Assembly: GCA_003427395.1 (NCBI GenBank)
Contig: BFEA01000024.1
Span: forward strand, 2,474,080 to 2,500,423
Length of the DNA stretch: 26,344 nt
From: Chara braunii
Taxonomy: Eukaryota > Streptophyta > Charophyceae > Charales > Characeae
Direction: 5' to 3'
Part shown: positions 9,668 through 18,962 of the stretch, piece after piece
Numbering within the stretch: position 1 is the stretch's first letter
Layout of the letters: every line of letters begins with the position of its first letter
Program-made: the position numbers and the translations under genes
Notes under the pieces: generated by a model
What the model saw: only the letters and a program-made list of their open reading frames with translations
Databases searched by the model: none
Told to the model about the DNA's origin: nothing

Positions 9668-10240
9668 TTTTGGAAGGGAATGTTCTAGGCTGCGTATCCT
9701 GGGAAGATACAGGCGCGTATGGTACTGCACAATAACAACTTTATGCAAACGACAAAATACAGAAAAGGTACGGGCTTTATGCCAACGTCAACATACCAAA
9801 AAGATACCGGCGGGGAAAAGAAAAACTTAAGGCCTTCATCCGGCCCTGTCTGGATGCCATGCATGACACTTAAAAAAACACCCAGTATTTTTCCATGGCG
9901 ACCCATAATGGAAGAAAATGACCTGGGCCGCCCAAAAGAAATGTGGCCTACCCCCCATTTTCCAACCATCCGGACTCCAATCCGGAAACCGGACTCCTGA
10001 CAGTCTGGATCCCTGTTTGGGTGTTCGGATAGTAGCTATGATTTTCTGGCTCGCAAAATAGCGGGATAATTATTGAGATACAACCCGGGTGAGTTCCTAC
10101 TTACAAGGACTCCCCACTCTGGCTTCCCATCTCACTTATATATGGCCGCAAATGGAGATTCTGGGCTAGTGGGACTTTGCCCATGAACATTCTGCATCCG
10201 TATGGAGTCTACGGACCTACCAGCCATATGCTCGCCAATG
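9668..10240. other. Unassigned intergenic sequence
   Basis: No domain-bearing frame. Opposing open frames at 9685-9969 (-) and 9719-10000 (+) overlap each other and match nothing I recognise. Short CCGG-rich repeats (TCCGGACTCC, ATCCGGAAACCGGACTCC) occur at about 9965-10000. Confidence 0.45.
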
Positions 10241-10281
10241 AACCTGGTTGCATGCATCATGCAGATGCAGAATGCCAGGTT
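10241..10281. repeat. Imperfect 41-bp palindrome
   Basis: AACCTGG (10241-10247) pairs with CCAGGTT (10275-10281); inside it, TGCAT (10249-10253) pairs with ATGCA (10265-10269), with a small unpaired bulge. It would form a hairpin of about 12 bp. It lies 40 bases before the tRNA-like segment. Function unknown. Confidence 0.6.
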
Positions 10282-10318
10282 GCACCTCATCCACAAGGAA
10301 AATTTTGGTGGTATACCA

Positions 10319-10385
10319 ACTGGCTTAGCTCAGGAGGTACACCTGGCAACTGTTGAAATGCAGACCTGAGTTTGAATCCAGATGG
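10319..10385 (+). other. Weak tRNA-like (A box/B box) segment, possible SINE head
   Basis: TAGCTCAGGAGG at 10326-10337 fits the RNA polymerase III A box, and GTTTGAATCC at 10370-10379 is one step from the B box GGTTCGAATCC. Their spacing (44 bases) is almost that in a tRNA. The T-stem bases do not pair well, so this is not a working tRNA. A decayed tRNA-derived SINE or coincidence are both possible. Confidence 0.33.
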
Positions 10386-10670
10386 AACCAGATGAACAAA
10401 ATTCCTGAATTACCTTGGGGGTCGATTCGTTTCACGATTATATCTCAAGGCTCTCGCCCTCTTAAAAAAAGAGAGAAAAAAAAATGGTGTTATCTCAACA
10501 ATTCCCTGACAACAAAAGTACCTCATGGGTAGTACTTCTACTTGACAGGTCACAAGAATCACATGGCATACTCTCGATGTCATGTGACCTAAGACTCCGT
10601 ATATTATCATCACTCTTTTGTTCCTTCCTTTTTCATCTTTTTTCCTTTTTTGGTTCTGCCTTTTGTGATG

Positions 10671-10693
10671 CACGTGCGGAGGGCACGTGCGGA

Positions 10694-10746
<53 letters not shown>

Positions 10747-10747
10747 G
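10671..10747. repeat. 13-bp duplication followed by (AG)n microsatellite
   Basis: GCACGTGCGGAGG is followed by a second GCACGTGCGGAG (10671-10695), then AG repeats with one A interruption run from 10700 to 10747. The Ser/Leu- or Arg/Glu-repetitive open frames over it come from the repeat and are not genes. Confidence 0.9.
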
Positions 10748-11138
10748 AGGTGGACACACACGAGGAGCAGCAGCTGAGTGAAGGTCCAGTCCGAATGAAT
10801 GAACGAATGAAGAATGAATCCACCAACTAACTGACGGGACCTGGGCCTATGCTGAAGTGATATACACGCCTAGGTCCAGGTACAAGAATCAACTTGGTAC
10901 AGGGCCAGGGTCAGGCCGACGGCCTGAAACTGGTCCGGCCTCACTGTCGGGCCGTAGGGGTACCGCTACACGATCCTCGGACCTGTGAATGGATCAAGCG
11001 GTACATCAAACACGCTATCTGTTGAAATAGCGGAAACCCAAAAGGAACGACAAAGGAAACAATCCTAGATGCAGAGCAAGCTCCATGCAAGAAAAGAGAT
11101 GCAATGCAGACTAAGCCTCGAGCGTAATCTATGCAACA
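10748..11138. other. Unassigned sequence upstream of element 2
   Basis: No gene recognised. If element 2 has a left LTR, it should lie here, but I could not find a matching direct repeat downstream nor a tRNA-complementary primer site. The GAATGAATGAACGAATGAAGAATGAA stretch near 10794-10818 is low-complexity. Confidence 0.45.
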
Positions 11139-11240
11139 ATGTCTGGTCTGAGTCGACCCAAAAAGCAGCAAAATGTCTGGTCTGTGTCGGCCAAGAAAGA
11201 GAAAAATGTTTGACCTGTGTCGGTCAAGAAAGAGAAAATG
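11139..11240 (+). repeat. Three ~33-bp tandem repeats
   Basis: ATG starts recur at 11139, 11173, 11206 and 11238 (spacings 34, 33, 32). Each unit has ATGTCTGGTCTG or a close variant followed by an AAGAAAGAGAAA-type purine run. One reading of the units gives repeated K-C-L-x-C-V-G-Q; because the spacing is not constant modulo 3, no single frame runs through all units. Probably the remnant of a short in-gene repeat near the start of element 2. Confidence 0.6.
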
Positions 11241-11331
11241 TCTCGTGAGCCAAAGTGGTTGAATATAAATCAACAACAGGGCCCTAAAGGCCAAAGAATA
11301 GTTAAGTCAATGTCCTAAGTCGAAAAAGAAT

Positions 11332-12072
11332 GTGGCAGTGTCTCACGTGCCCTGTACACAATGCACAATACCTGAACAAAAAAGAAGGGAACTCAGTCGC
11401 ATGGCAAAGGTAGGAATGGGTGGGAAGGCGGCAAGTACAACTCTCAAAGTAAACTCCAAGGGGGACCCTGTGGTGCATGTGGAAGATATAACAGAACTAG
11501 AACAGAAAATGAGCAAGATGGAGGTTAGAGAAAGCAAGAAGAACGTTCCCCTCATTGAAGAAGAAGCAGAAGAAGAGGATGTTAGCGTCAATGTCAGAGA
11601 AATATTCGATAGGATGAAAGACTTAGTGGATAAAATGCAAAGACTATACCTAAAGCTTCGCGGAATATGTGAAGAAGTTGGAGGAGAAAGAATTAGATAT
11701 TCAAACGTATTTACCATGGGACGCGAAGGACCAGGGGAGGGACCAAGTGAATCTAACCCGAGAATGTTGAAGACCAACATGGTTGCGAAAACTAGCATGG
11801 GCCAAAGGAACGTGAGGGGCTCGTTTCCATACGCTACGAGAAGGCAAGGGGGGAGCAATCCTCCGAAGGAACCAACACAGACTTCCCAGCCAGCTGAGGA
11901 AGAACCGCCAATCATGGTAGAAGGGGATGAGGACGAGGACGATAAAATCAGGGAAGAAGAAGACAAGCAGGCGGAGATTATGGCTAAGAGGGAGGAAATA
12001 AGGAGTCAAGGAAGGAAAATCGACAAAAGAAGAAACCACAACCAAGAAACGGAAGTACCAAACCTCGATTGA
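11332..12072 (+). CDS. Acidic/basic low-complexity frame at start of element 2
   Basis: Open for 246 codons; the first ATG in frame is at 11401 (MAKVGMGG), and the open frame reaches back to 11332. I recognise no domain. It contains an acidic run (LIEEEAEEEDVSVNV), a helical segment with REIFDRMKDLVDKMQRL that could form a short coiled coil, and a Lys/Glu/Arg-rich C-terminus. Located directly before the protease of element 2, it is probably the linker between Gag and protease, or the N-terminus of Pol, of that element. It is the longest uninterrupted frame of the element, perhaps because low-complexity coding sequence tolerates change. The next frame (from 12104) is +1 relative to it. Confidence 0.5.
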   Translation: MAVSHVPCTQCTIPEQKRRELSRMAKVGMGGKAASTTLKVNSKGDPVVHVEDITELEQKMSKMEVRESKKNVPLIEEEAEEEDVSVNVREIFDRMKDLVDKMQRLYLKLRGICEEVGGERIRYSNVFTMGREGPGEGPSESNPRMLKTNMVAKTSMGQRNVRGSFPYATRRQGGSNPPKEPTQTSQPAEEEPPIMVEGDEDEDDKIREEEDKQAEIMAKREEIRSQGRKIDKRRNHNQETEVPNLD

Positions 12073-12103
12073 AGGAGTTGACCTGGAGGGATTAGTAAAT
12101 AAG

Positions 12104-12755
12104 TTGTTGGAAGGTCACAATGAGTTGTTGAATCTAAGAAAGATCCGCGCTTCAGCCCCTAGGCTAAGGGAAATGGTGAAGGCTAGGTTGTCAAGCAAGA
12201 GAGTGGCTACAATACGAATAGGGGACCTGATTCCCAAAAAAGTAAACTGGAGCATTGCAAGAAGCAAGATGGACTGGAAGTTCGTAGCGATCGGGTCCGT
12301 AGATATTATGATAAAAGGGAAGATGTGTCTAAGCATGGTTGATACAGGGGCCGAAATGAACATCATAAATGGGAAAAACTGCGGAGAAACTGGGGTAAGA
12401 AATTGATGAGAATGATTGCGGATTCCTCAATGGAGTTAGTGGCAAAACCGGATACACGGGATTTGCTTCTAATATTGTAATAGAGATAGGAAGGATCAAG
12501 GTGCGCACATGCTTCTACGTTATGTCCAGTTTGGACCTCCTGATTCTACTAGGCAGACCTTTCTTGTGCAAGTCCGATGCGTTCATTATAAACAATCATG
12601 ACCGCACCATGTTCGTTATCTTGTGTGATCCCGCTTGTGGGAATTTTGAAGTAATTACATGTAGAAATATCGGGCATCACAGTTCGAAAAACCGGCTCAA
12701 TGCGGGATCTTACACGTTTGAAGAGTCAAAGAATAGGCGGAAAGAATCGGAATAG
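12104..12755 (+). pseudogene. pol: Retropepsin-like protease, element 2
   Basis: The frame from 12104 leads to WKFVAIGSVDIMIKG and the active-site loop MVDTGAEMNII (Asp codon 12341), a canonical D-T-G-A. It stops at TGA 12404 after a frame change. The rest of the fold is read in frame 0 from about 12430: VKVRTCF-like strands and LILLGRPFL (about 12540-12566), the C-terminal conserved I/L-L-G-R-P-F/W-L motif. That half ends at TAG 12753. So the protease is split by a frameshift at about 12395-12430, but both signature motifs survive. Role: maturation of Gag-Pol. Confidence 0.8.
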
Positions 12756-13114
12756 GAGGACGCGGAAGAAACAGACAATGAGGAAGCTGGTGGGCTCGTA
12801 TTGAGCCTATCAAGTATTAGTGATGCAGTCGAATTGGTGTCAGCCTATAGGATGGTTGACCCTGACGTTGTCAGACCACTTGCCGAAAGAATCCAGGAAG
12901 ACCCAGAAGGCGGGAGAGTCAATCTTGTATATCACCCTCCTCCTCCTCGGACGGTAGGGCCGCAAATGCCGAACGCGCAAGCAGATGGCCATATTTTTTT
13001 AGGGGTGGGCTGAAGCAAGGCTTCAAAAGGTGGTACAATACGGTAGACAAGAAAAGTCACCCAATGTCGGTTCTGGTAAGTCAGGAAGAACCCGGTTGAT
13101 ACGAGCAAGAGAGA
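12756..13114 (+). pseudogene. Protease-RT linker, element 2
   Basis: Read in frame 0 to TGA 13011 (SLSSISDAVELVSAYRMVDP, then a Pro-rich HPPPPRT). This is the variable spacer between protease and RT, with no domain seen. A frame change to frame 2 occurs between about 13011 and 13110. Confidence 0.55.
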
Positions 13115-14121
13115 GTGTTGATACAACAAATGAGGGAAAATATTAAAAATGGACCTTGTCGCATCAATAAGGAGACTGAAAAAAATTTGATAATAGGCGA
13201 ATCCGGTTCCCTGACGAAGCAAGAAGAAACTTTGGTAAACGACCTGGTACGCGAGAAGCATGGAGCATATGCTTTCAGTGATGACCAACACGGACGGATG
13301 GATGTTGACAAAATCGAAATGATCCGCATTCATACTGTACCTCATGAACCGTGGAATGTTCGAGGAGCTAAATACCCCAATCCCGAAGATCGTAGAAAGG
13401 TGGTAGAGTACCTAAATGGGAAGATTCATATTAATGTTGCAGGATATTCTAGCGGATCATATGCTTCTCCTTGGTTCTGCTTTGTAAAACCAAACGGGGT
13501 GCTCAGATGGGTACAAGACCTCAAACAGTTGAATGCGGTGACCGTGAGAGATGTCGGGGGATTGCCTAACGCTGATCAATTATCAGAGTCATGTGAAGGA
13601 AGATCGATTTTATCCCTTATTGACCTTTACTCGGGGTATGATCAATTTTCGGTCAATCCTACAGACCGTCATATAACAGCAACGCACACGCCTTGAGGGT
13701 TGGTCCATATGAACGTTGCACGCCAAGGATGAATCAACATTGTGGCAATGGTGCAACGCAGTATGATCAAGTTAATGCAGTCAATCAGTCCTCAAATTAT
13801 CGAGTCATACATTGACGATCTTGCCGTCAAAGGCCCTATCGAAAGGGATGAATCAAAAGTGGCTCCTGGGATAAGAAGGTTTGTATGAGAGCACGTCCAA
13901 GGGTTAAGAGAGGTTCTATCTCTCTTAGAAGAATACAACCTCACTTTCATTGTCAGTGGCATGAAGTCAAGACATTGTGTGAAGGAAGTAACCATTCTGG
14001 GTTATATATGCAAAGAATACGGTCGACAACCCGATGGTAAGAAGACTAACAAAATCCTGGAATGACCCACTCTCTTCAGAAATGTTGGAGAAGTTCGTAG
14101 CTCCCTTGGAACCTGTGGATT
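13115..14121 (+). pseudogene. pol: Reverse transcriptase, element 2, with TGA at Trp positions
   Basis: RT motifs occur in order in frame 2: SPWFCFVKPNGVLRWVQDL (about 13465-13523), SLIDLYSGYDQF (about 13613-13648), the MPFG-equivalent around 13694-13730 now carrying two TGA codons, and the catalytic YIDD at 13808-13819 followed by LAVKGP. Further TGA codons lie at 13886 and 14063, before the KxxFLG-like region and GFWR (about 14108-14120). The four TGA codons fall where related Ty3/gypsy RTs commonly have Trp (PWGL, QGW, FVWEH, WPTP), while other Trp are encoded by TGG. The frame then shifts by -1 near 14120. Catalytic residues remain. Confidence 0.88.
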
Positions 14122-14700
14122 TTGGAGGAGATCATAGAAAGATTTGTCACCAAGACAGAGCATTTGAGGAAGCTGGTACGAAAGGATCAAAACTGGGAGT
14201 GGGGTGACCTTCAAGAAGAAGTAGTCGAGGAGTTGAAGAAGGAATTCAGAAAAGGGGGTTTAGTGTTGGGGGTGCCTGATTTTGATGCAACTATGGAAAG
14301 ACCTTTCATAGTTGAGATCGATGTTGGGCCAACAACCTTGGGAGGCGTTTTGATCCAGACAGACAGTAGCGGGAAGGAAAAACCGCTAAGGTTCGAAAGT
14401 CGAACACTCCACTCGACGGAATGAAACTACTCACAGTTTAAAAAGGAAGCCTTGGCAGTCCTGCACTGCCTAAGAATTTTCAGGCATTACCTTTTTGGAA
14501 GGAGGTTTATCCTCAGGATTGACCCAACAACGCTCATGTATTCCTTCAAGAAATTTTCGTCGTTATACCATATCATAGCCAGGTGGCTTACCTATATATG
14601 GATGTTCGATTTTCAGCTGGAACGTATCCCAGGAAACAAGAATAGGGCTGATGGCGTGAGTAGAATTGAATGGGGAGCTCAAGCAGGATCGGAAGAGGAG
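14122..14700 (+). pseudogene. pol: RNase H domain, element 2
   Basis: Frame 1 begins with the end of the RT connection (WEWGDLQEE, about 14194-14220) and continues into RNase H: first Asp in EIDVGPTTLGG (codon 14320), then SRTLHSTE, a TGA at 14422 where an Arg/Lys residue is usual, NYSQFKKEALAV, the FRHYLFG and LRIDPTTL motifs, and NRADGVSRI (about 14641-14667) ending the domain. All catalytic acidic positions that I can place are kept. A single CGA-to-TGA change would explain the only stop in the domain. Confidence 0.87.
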
Positions 14701-15189
14701 GCGCCTCCGGTAGATGGATTTTTTGAAGAAGGGGATGATATGCGCACTCATGTCAACTGTTGGGCTATGTTGGTTGAAAGCAAGGCAATGAGGAGAGGAA
14801 ATTCGATGTGGCATCCGCCTCCTGAGTTTATGAGGGAACCTGCCTTAATACTTATGCCAATAGTAGAAGAGGACTCATGGGGAGAAAGGAATGCAGAATG
14901 GATGATGGAGTTGGCCTTAGCCGAGAACTACAGAATGACAGACGAACCACAAACGATCGAGGCAGGGACTCAGCATGCAGACGAACAAGTGACCATGATG
15001 GGTAGAATGTACTACTTGACGAATTCCCTTTTACAAATTCAAACGGATGATGAAGGGAGTGTGGTGAAAGCCGATGAGATAGTAATTGGGGATGATTATG
15101 AATTCGATGAGGAGAAAGAGGAGGAATTTGAGCAAGGAGAGTTTTCCTAAGATTTTCGACAGGAGGAGTATAATGGGTTCTACCTAGAA
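14701..15189 (+). pseudogene. Acidic spacer between RNase H and integrase, element 2
   Basis: Same frame as RNase H and integrase, very rich in Glu and Asp (for example EFDEEKEEEFEQGEFS), with no domain recognised. TAA at 15148 interrupts it. Such variable acidic spacers sit at this place in some gypsy Pol proteins; its length (about 150 codons) is notable. Confidence 0.55.
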
Positions 15190-16431
15190 ATGAGGTTGCT
15201 CCTTTCTGGAGACAAGAGCGAGAGAGAAGTTAGTGAGAAGACTCTTCGGATGAGAGATCATTATGTAGTGAGAGGTGACCATTTATTCATCAGAGACAAA
15301 AGGGGGTCGCCGTGGCGAGTGGTATGTGGGAAGAGTTGTCAGATTGATGTCATAGCTGCACTTCATGATGGGATAGTTGGGGGACATCGAAATTTTGCGG
15401 CAACTTACAAGAAGGCGATGAAACTCTACTATTGGGAAGGGATGTTTGAAATGACTCGTAAATACTGAGAGTCTTGTGTACCTTGTCAGGTACGATCGCC
15501 TATCAAATACAAGGAGCCTCTGCATCCCAGGTACATTAAAGATGTGGGGGTGGTTGTCCATTTGGACCTATTAGCCATGCCGTCGAGGCTCGACGAATAT
15601 AACTATATATTTGACGCGAGGGACAACCTTACCGAGTTTGTCGATGACAAAGCCATTAGGAACAAAACTGGGGTGGCACTGACAGAGTGCATTAAGGAAT
15701 ACTACCTCAGGTATCCGTTCGTATTAGAGTTCACAATGGACAGAGGGTCTGAATTTACGTGTGGGGAAGTGAAAAAACTGCTGAAAGAATTAGGGGTAAT
15801 AGGTAACTACAAGACCCGGGTTCACCCACAGGCAAACGCGCCAGTTGAAAGAGATCATAGTACCATTACAAACTTGCTTGCCAAGTGGACCAATGGAAAG
15901 CGAAACCTCTGACCAAAGTTCCTAAGAACGGTATTCTTTGTGAAAAATGTCACTGTCAGGAGGACGACAGAGTATGCGTTTGCGACCCTCTGGTACGGTC
16001 GACATGCCACATTTCCAATAAAAAACTTTCTAAAGATATGGCGCAGGCAAGACTTGGAGAATGACCTGACGTTTGAAGAGTTACAGGACCTTAGGGCAAG
16101 ACGGATTATCGTCACGGAGGAAATGATTCAGGAAGCAGCCACGAGAGTGACAGACAACCGCGAGAAGGACAAAGAAAGGTGGGACAAACTTCCTAGAGTG
16201 AGGGTCGAACCATTGCAAGTTGGGGATGATGTATTACTTTATGACTTTTTCTTGGAAAAACATTGGTCACGAAAGTTGGACAAGCGGCGGCTAGGACCTT
16301 TTAGAATCAAGAGACAGGGACTCCATGAGGCCTATGAGTTAGAAAAAATGGACGAGACTCCAAGAAGAGACTGGGTTTCAAGGTCCAAACTGAAGAAATT
16401 CAAGATCAGAGAAGAGGTGAGCACAAGTTGA
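15190..16431 (+). pseudogene. pol: Integrase, element 2
   Basis: Zinc-binding module: HDGIVGGHRN (His codons 15364 and 15385) and SCVPCQ (Cys 15475 and 15484) form an intact HHCC set. Catalytic core: D in HLDLLAMP (15565), D in TMDRGSEF (15739), E in APVERDH (15847), again D-x35-E. C-terminal module: VGDDVLLYD and the GPF motif in KRRLGPFRI (about 16283-16309), then WVSRSKLKKF. Stops are TGA 15466 (before the CxxC) and TGA 15910 (KRNL-stop-PKFL, a Trp position in relatives). The reading frame is constant over 1.2 kb, so only point changes separate it from a full integrase. Ends at TGA 16429. Confidence 0.9.
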
Positions 16432-16445
16432 CAAACGAAACTTAA

Positions 16446-16665
16446 GTAAGCAAGTGTATGCACAAATATATGTATACATATACATATATACATATACATA
16501 CATACATACACATATATACATATACATATATATGACTATATACATATATATATGTATAAGTACAAGTGAAGGATGTTTTGTCAAGCTTATGTTGATGATG
16601 TGAAGTGTTGCCTTGATGATGATGGTTGATCTTTGTACCTGTCATTGCTCCCTCTCTGTGTGCAG
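16446..16665 (+). other. Intron-like segment between pol and gag frames
   Basis: A GTAAGC donor-like site (16446) and a pyrimidine-rich acceptor-like TCTCTGTGTGCAG (ending 16665) bracket 220 bases that contain the AT microsatellite. The acceptor lies 26 bases before a good Kozak ATG. It could be a real intron, a short LTR remnant, or chance; no LTR-like direct repeat was found. Confidence 0.25.
16467..16558. repeat. ATAC/TA microsatellite
   Basis: Imperfect repeats of TATATG, CATA and ATAC cover about 92 bases right after the integrase frame. The Tyr/Met/Ile-repetitive open frames across it on the minus strand are repeat artefacts. Confidence 0.92.
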
Positions 16666-16690
16666 GCGTGACCCTTGAGGAGAAGTGGCC

Positions 16691-18962
16691 ATGGCCAAGA
16701 GAGGAAGGATGGCAGGGCCCTCTGGACCAACCTTGAGAAAGGGAGGGCAAAGGAGGGTTCAGAAAGTCTCAAGGAGCCTGGAGGAGCTACCAATCTACAG
16801 AGCACGAGATAACTTGCGTGTGTTCTTGAAGGACTTCGATGAGTATGCCTAATGAGATGACAAGACAAAACTCTCGATGGTGACTGGAAGTGGGGATTGC
16901 AAGAAAAAAATTGAAAAATTGGCATCGGATTGTCTGAGGTGCAAAACTTGCGAGGTTAAGCTATGACAACTTTTGGAAGTTTTCCCAAGGGATGAGATCG
17001 AAGAGGACTTGACTTTTGATGGGACAAACTTGGATGATTTTATTGACAGTCTACAACTATCTGCAGAGAAAGGGGGATGGGATGATGAGGAAAAAAAGAA
17101 GAAGTTGTTAGAAAAGACAAAGGAAAATGAGAATGAGGAAGTGAAAAGGATTGTGGAAGAGACTTGCACTTGGCAGGGGGTACTAATAAAGTTGCAAATG
17201 GCATACACCCGGCTGAGGCAAGGCCAAATCAAGAAGGAAAGACTGCAGGAGAAGGGATTGTGGATTGGAAGGAAGAAAGATGAGTTGCAGAGAAAGACTC
17301 AAAAAAAAGGGGAGGAAGAAGATGTGCCCTTGAGGAATCTGAGAAGCAAGCCTAAAACTTTTTCCAATGACAGAAACAGAGGAGCCGATCAGGTAGTGGA
17401 AAAAGAGGAGAAGGGAGAGAAGGAGGCAGCAGTGGGGCTGAAGAAAGACCAAGGGGAGAGTGAGTCACCAAGAGCAAAGAAGACTGAAGAGAACAAGTCA
17501 GTTGAGGATGATGGAAAAAAAATTGAGATAAGAGGAAGAAAGAAGAAAGAGAGACCAGGAAAGAGTAAGGAAGTGGAAGAAGAAAAGGAGGAAGAAACAA
17601 GGGTGGAATATGAAGGGTCATCCCAGAAAAGGGAGGAACCAAAGAATGACAGATAACCAAAGAGGAAAGAGCTCAGAGGGAGAAGAGGAAAAAGGGGTGG
17701 AGAGATTACGTAATCAAGATGCTCCAACACGATGATCTGCCTGTGAATTTTTTTTGGGATGTGAGATTTGAAAGAATGTTGCTCTCTGAGCTGGTGGTAA
17801 ATTCCAAGCACTCCACTAACATGCATAAATTGATGGGATTGAATGAGATGCTGGATGAAAAGTGTACCAGACTTCTTGAGTAATATGCAGAGGTGGCAAG
17901 GAAACTAGGGGAGATGGAGAGAGGAAAAAATGAGAAGGAAATTGGCGAGGGTTTGGATGTGTTGGGAAAGGGGCATCAGTCAGAGCTCAAGGAAAGCACT
18001 AAGCTCTTCACCCAAGGATTTGTAGATTATATCCTTGGGCTCTTGAAGGAGATGAGCAGGCTAAGGAAAAAGAAAGAAGAGAGGGATGCCCAGGTGACAA
18101 GACTAACAGAGGGTTTGGAAAGGATGAGAAATGAAGTGAGAGACTTGAAGAAGGGGAAGGAAGAACTGTTGAAACAAGTAAGTACATTGGAGGTTTCCCT
18201 AGCCCAAAAGAGCAAGGAATCGAAAGATGAAGTGGAAGAGAGGGAGAAGATAGATAAGAAAGTTGAGGGTTTGTGCTCAAGGATCAGTGTACAGGGGGAA
18301 GATTTGGAACAAGAGATTACAGAAAGGGAAAGATGAGTCAGATATGGGAAAAGAGATGAGATGAGATACTGAAAGGGATGGAAGAACTCAAACTGAGCCA
18401 CCAGGAGAAAGAGAAGGTGACAACAAGAGTGCTGAGGTGGAAGAATGAGGAAAGGTTTGAGACTGAGATGACAACAAGAGAAATGAAGGATCCACGGTCA
18501 AGGAAAGAAGAGGAAAGGAAGGATGAACAGACTGATGGGGAAAAGAAGGGACCCTCCAACAAGAGGCCACAAAAAGAGTCGAGGTTTGAAAGGTCTCCTG
18601 CCTCAAAGGAAGAGAAGAGCGAATGCTTGACTTTGCCTCGACGAGGAGGCATCAAAAGGAATGGGCAGCCTGGAGTGGAATCGTCAGACGGGGCTGGGAG
18701 TCAGTCAGAGACTATAGCCCGGCCTCACAAAAAGAAACCCAGATATAACAAGGCGAGAAGTGGGTGCTTCTTTTGCACAAAAGAATAACACTTCCCAGAT
18801 GACTGTGCGATATTGGCTGAATACATTAAGAAAGGGATGACCAGGTTTGACTTATAAGGAAGGTTGGTTACCAACACTTGATTGATAATCCCCAGGACAG
18901 TTGAAAGTGGCAGAGTAGAGCTTCATCGGATGTTGGGGCTGACAATCACTTTCTCGGATTAA
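16691..18962 (+). pseudogene. gag: Gag-type polyprotein with coiled coil and CCHC knuckle
   Basis: Starts at an ATG in strong context (GGCCATGGCC, 16691). Segment 1 (16691-17656, frame 2) carries two capsid-like stretches, DNLRVFLKDFDEYA and FDGTNLDDFIDSLQL ... GGWDDEEKKKK, then a Lys/Glu-rich tail. Segment 2 (about 17700-18336, frame 1) is a long heptad-rich coiled coil (LLKEMSRLRKKKEERD). Segment 3 (18378-18962, frame 0) ends in a CCHC knuckle at 18765-18806 (CFFCTKE-stop-HFPDDC) and a short tail. Stops: TAA 16850, 17654, 17881, 18786, 18855, 18960; TGA 16853, 16964, 18334, 18879. Frame changes lie near 17690 and 18340. Gag identity rests on the capsid-like part plus the knuckle. No protease or RT follows; the nearest pol is upstream. 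Confidence 0.72.

Larger units (their letters stand above)
11332..16431 (+). mobile_element. Internal region of a second Ty3/gypsy lineage (pol)
   Basis: Protease (DTGA at 12341), RT (YIDD at 13808), RNase H and integrase (DDE at 15565, 15739, 15847) follow in the Ty3/gypsy order over 5.1 kb. Sequence motifs differ clearly from element 1: YIDDLAVKGP against YLDDILIFS, and no chromodomain. No LTR pair, primer site or polypurine tract was found, and no Gag precedes it; a Gag-type frame lies instead immediately downstream (16691-18962). Many TGA codons and several frameshifts make it a pseudogene. Confidence 0.85.

Noticed and set aside
11343-11966. A 207-codon minus-strand Ser-rich frame
   Set aside because: Shadow of the Glu/Lys-rich + strand frame of element 2.
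17183-18655. Several Leu/Phe/Ser-rich minus-strand frames resembling membrane proteins
   Set aside because: Antisense of the Lys/Glu-rich Gag coding sequence; hydrophobicity is the complement of purine-rich codons.
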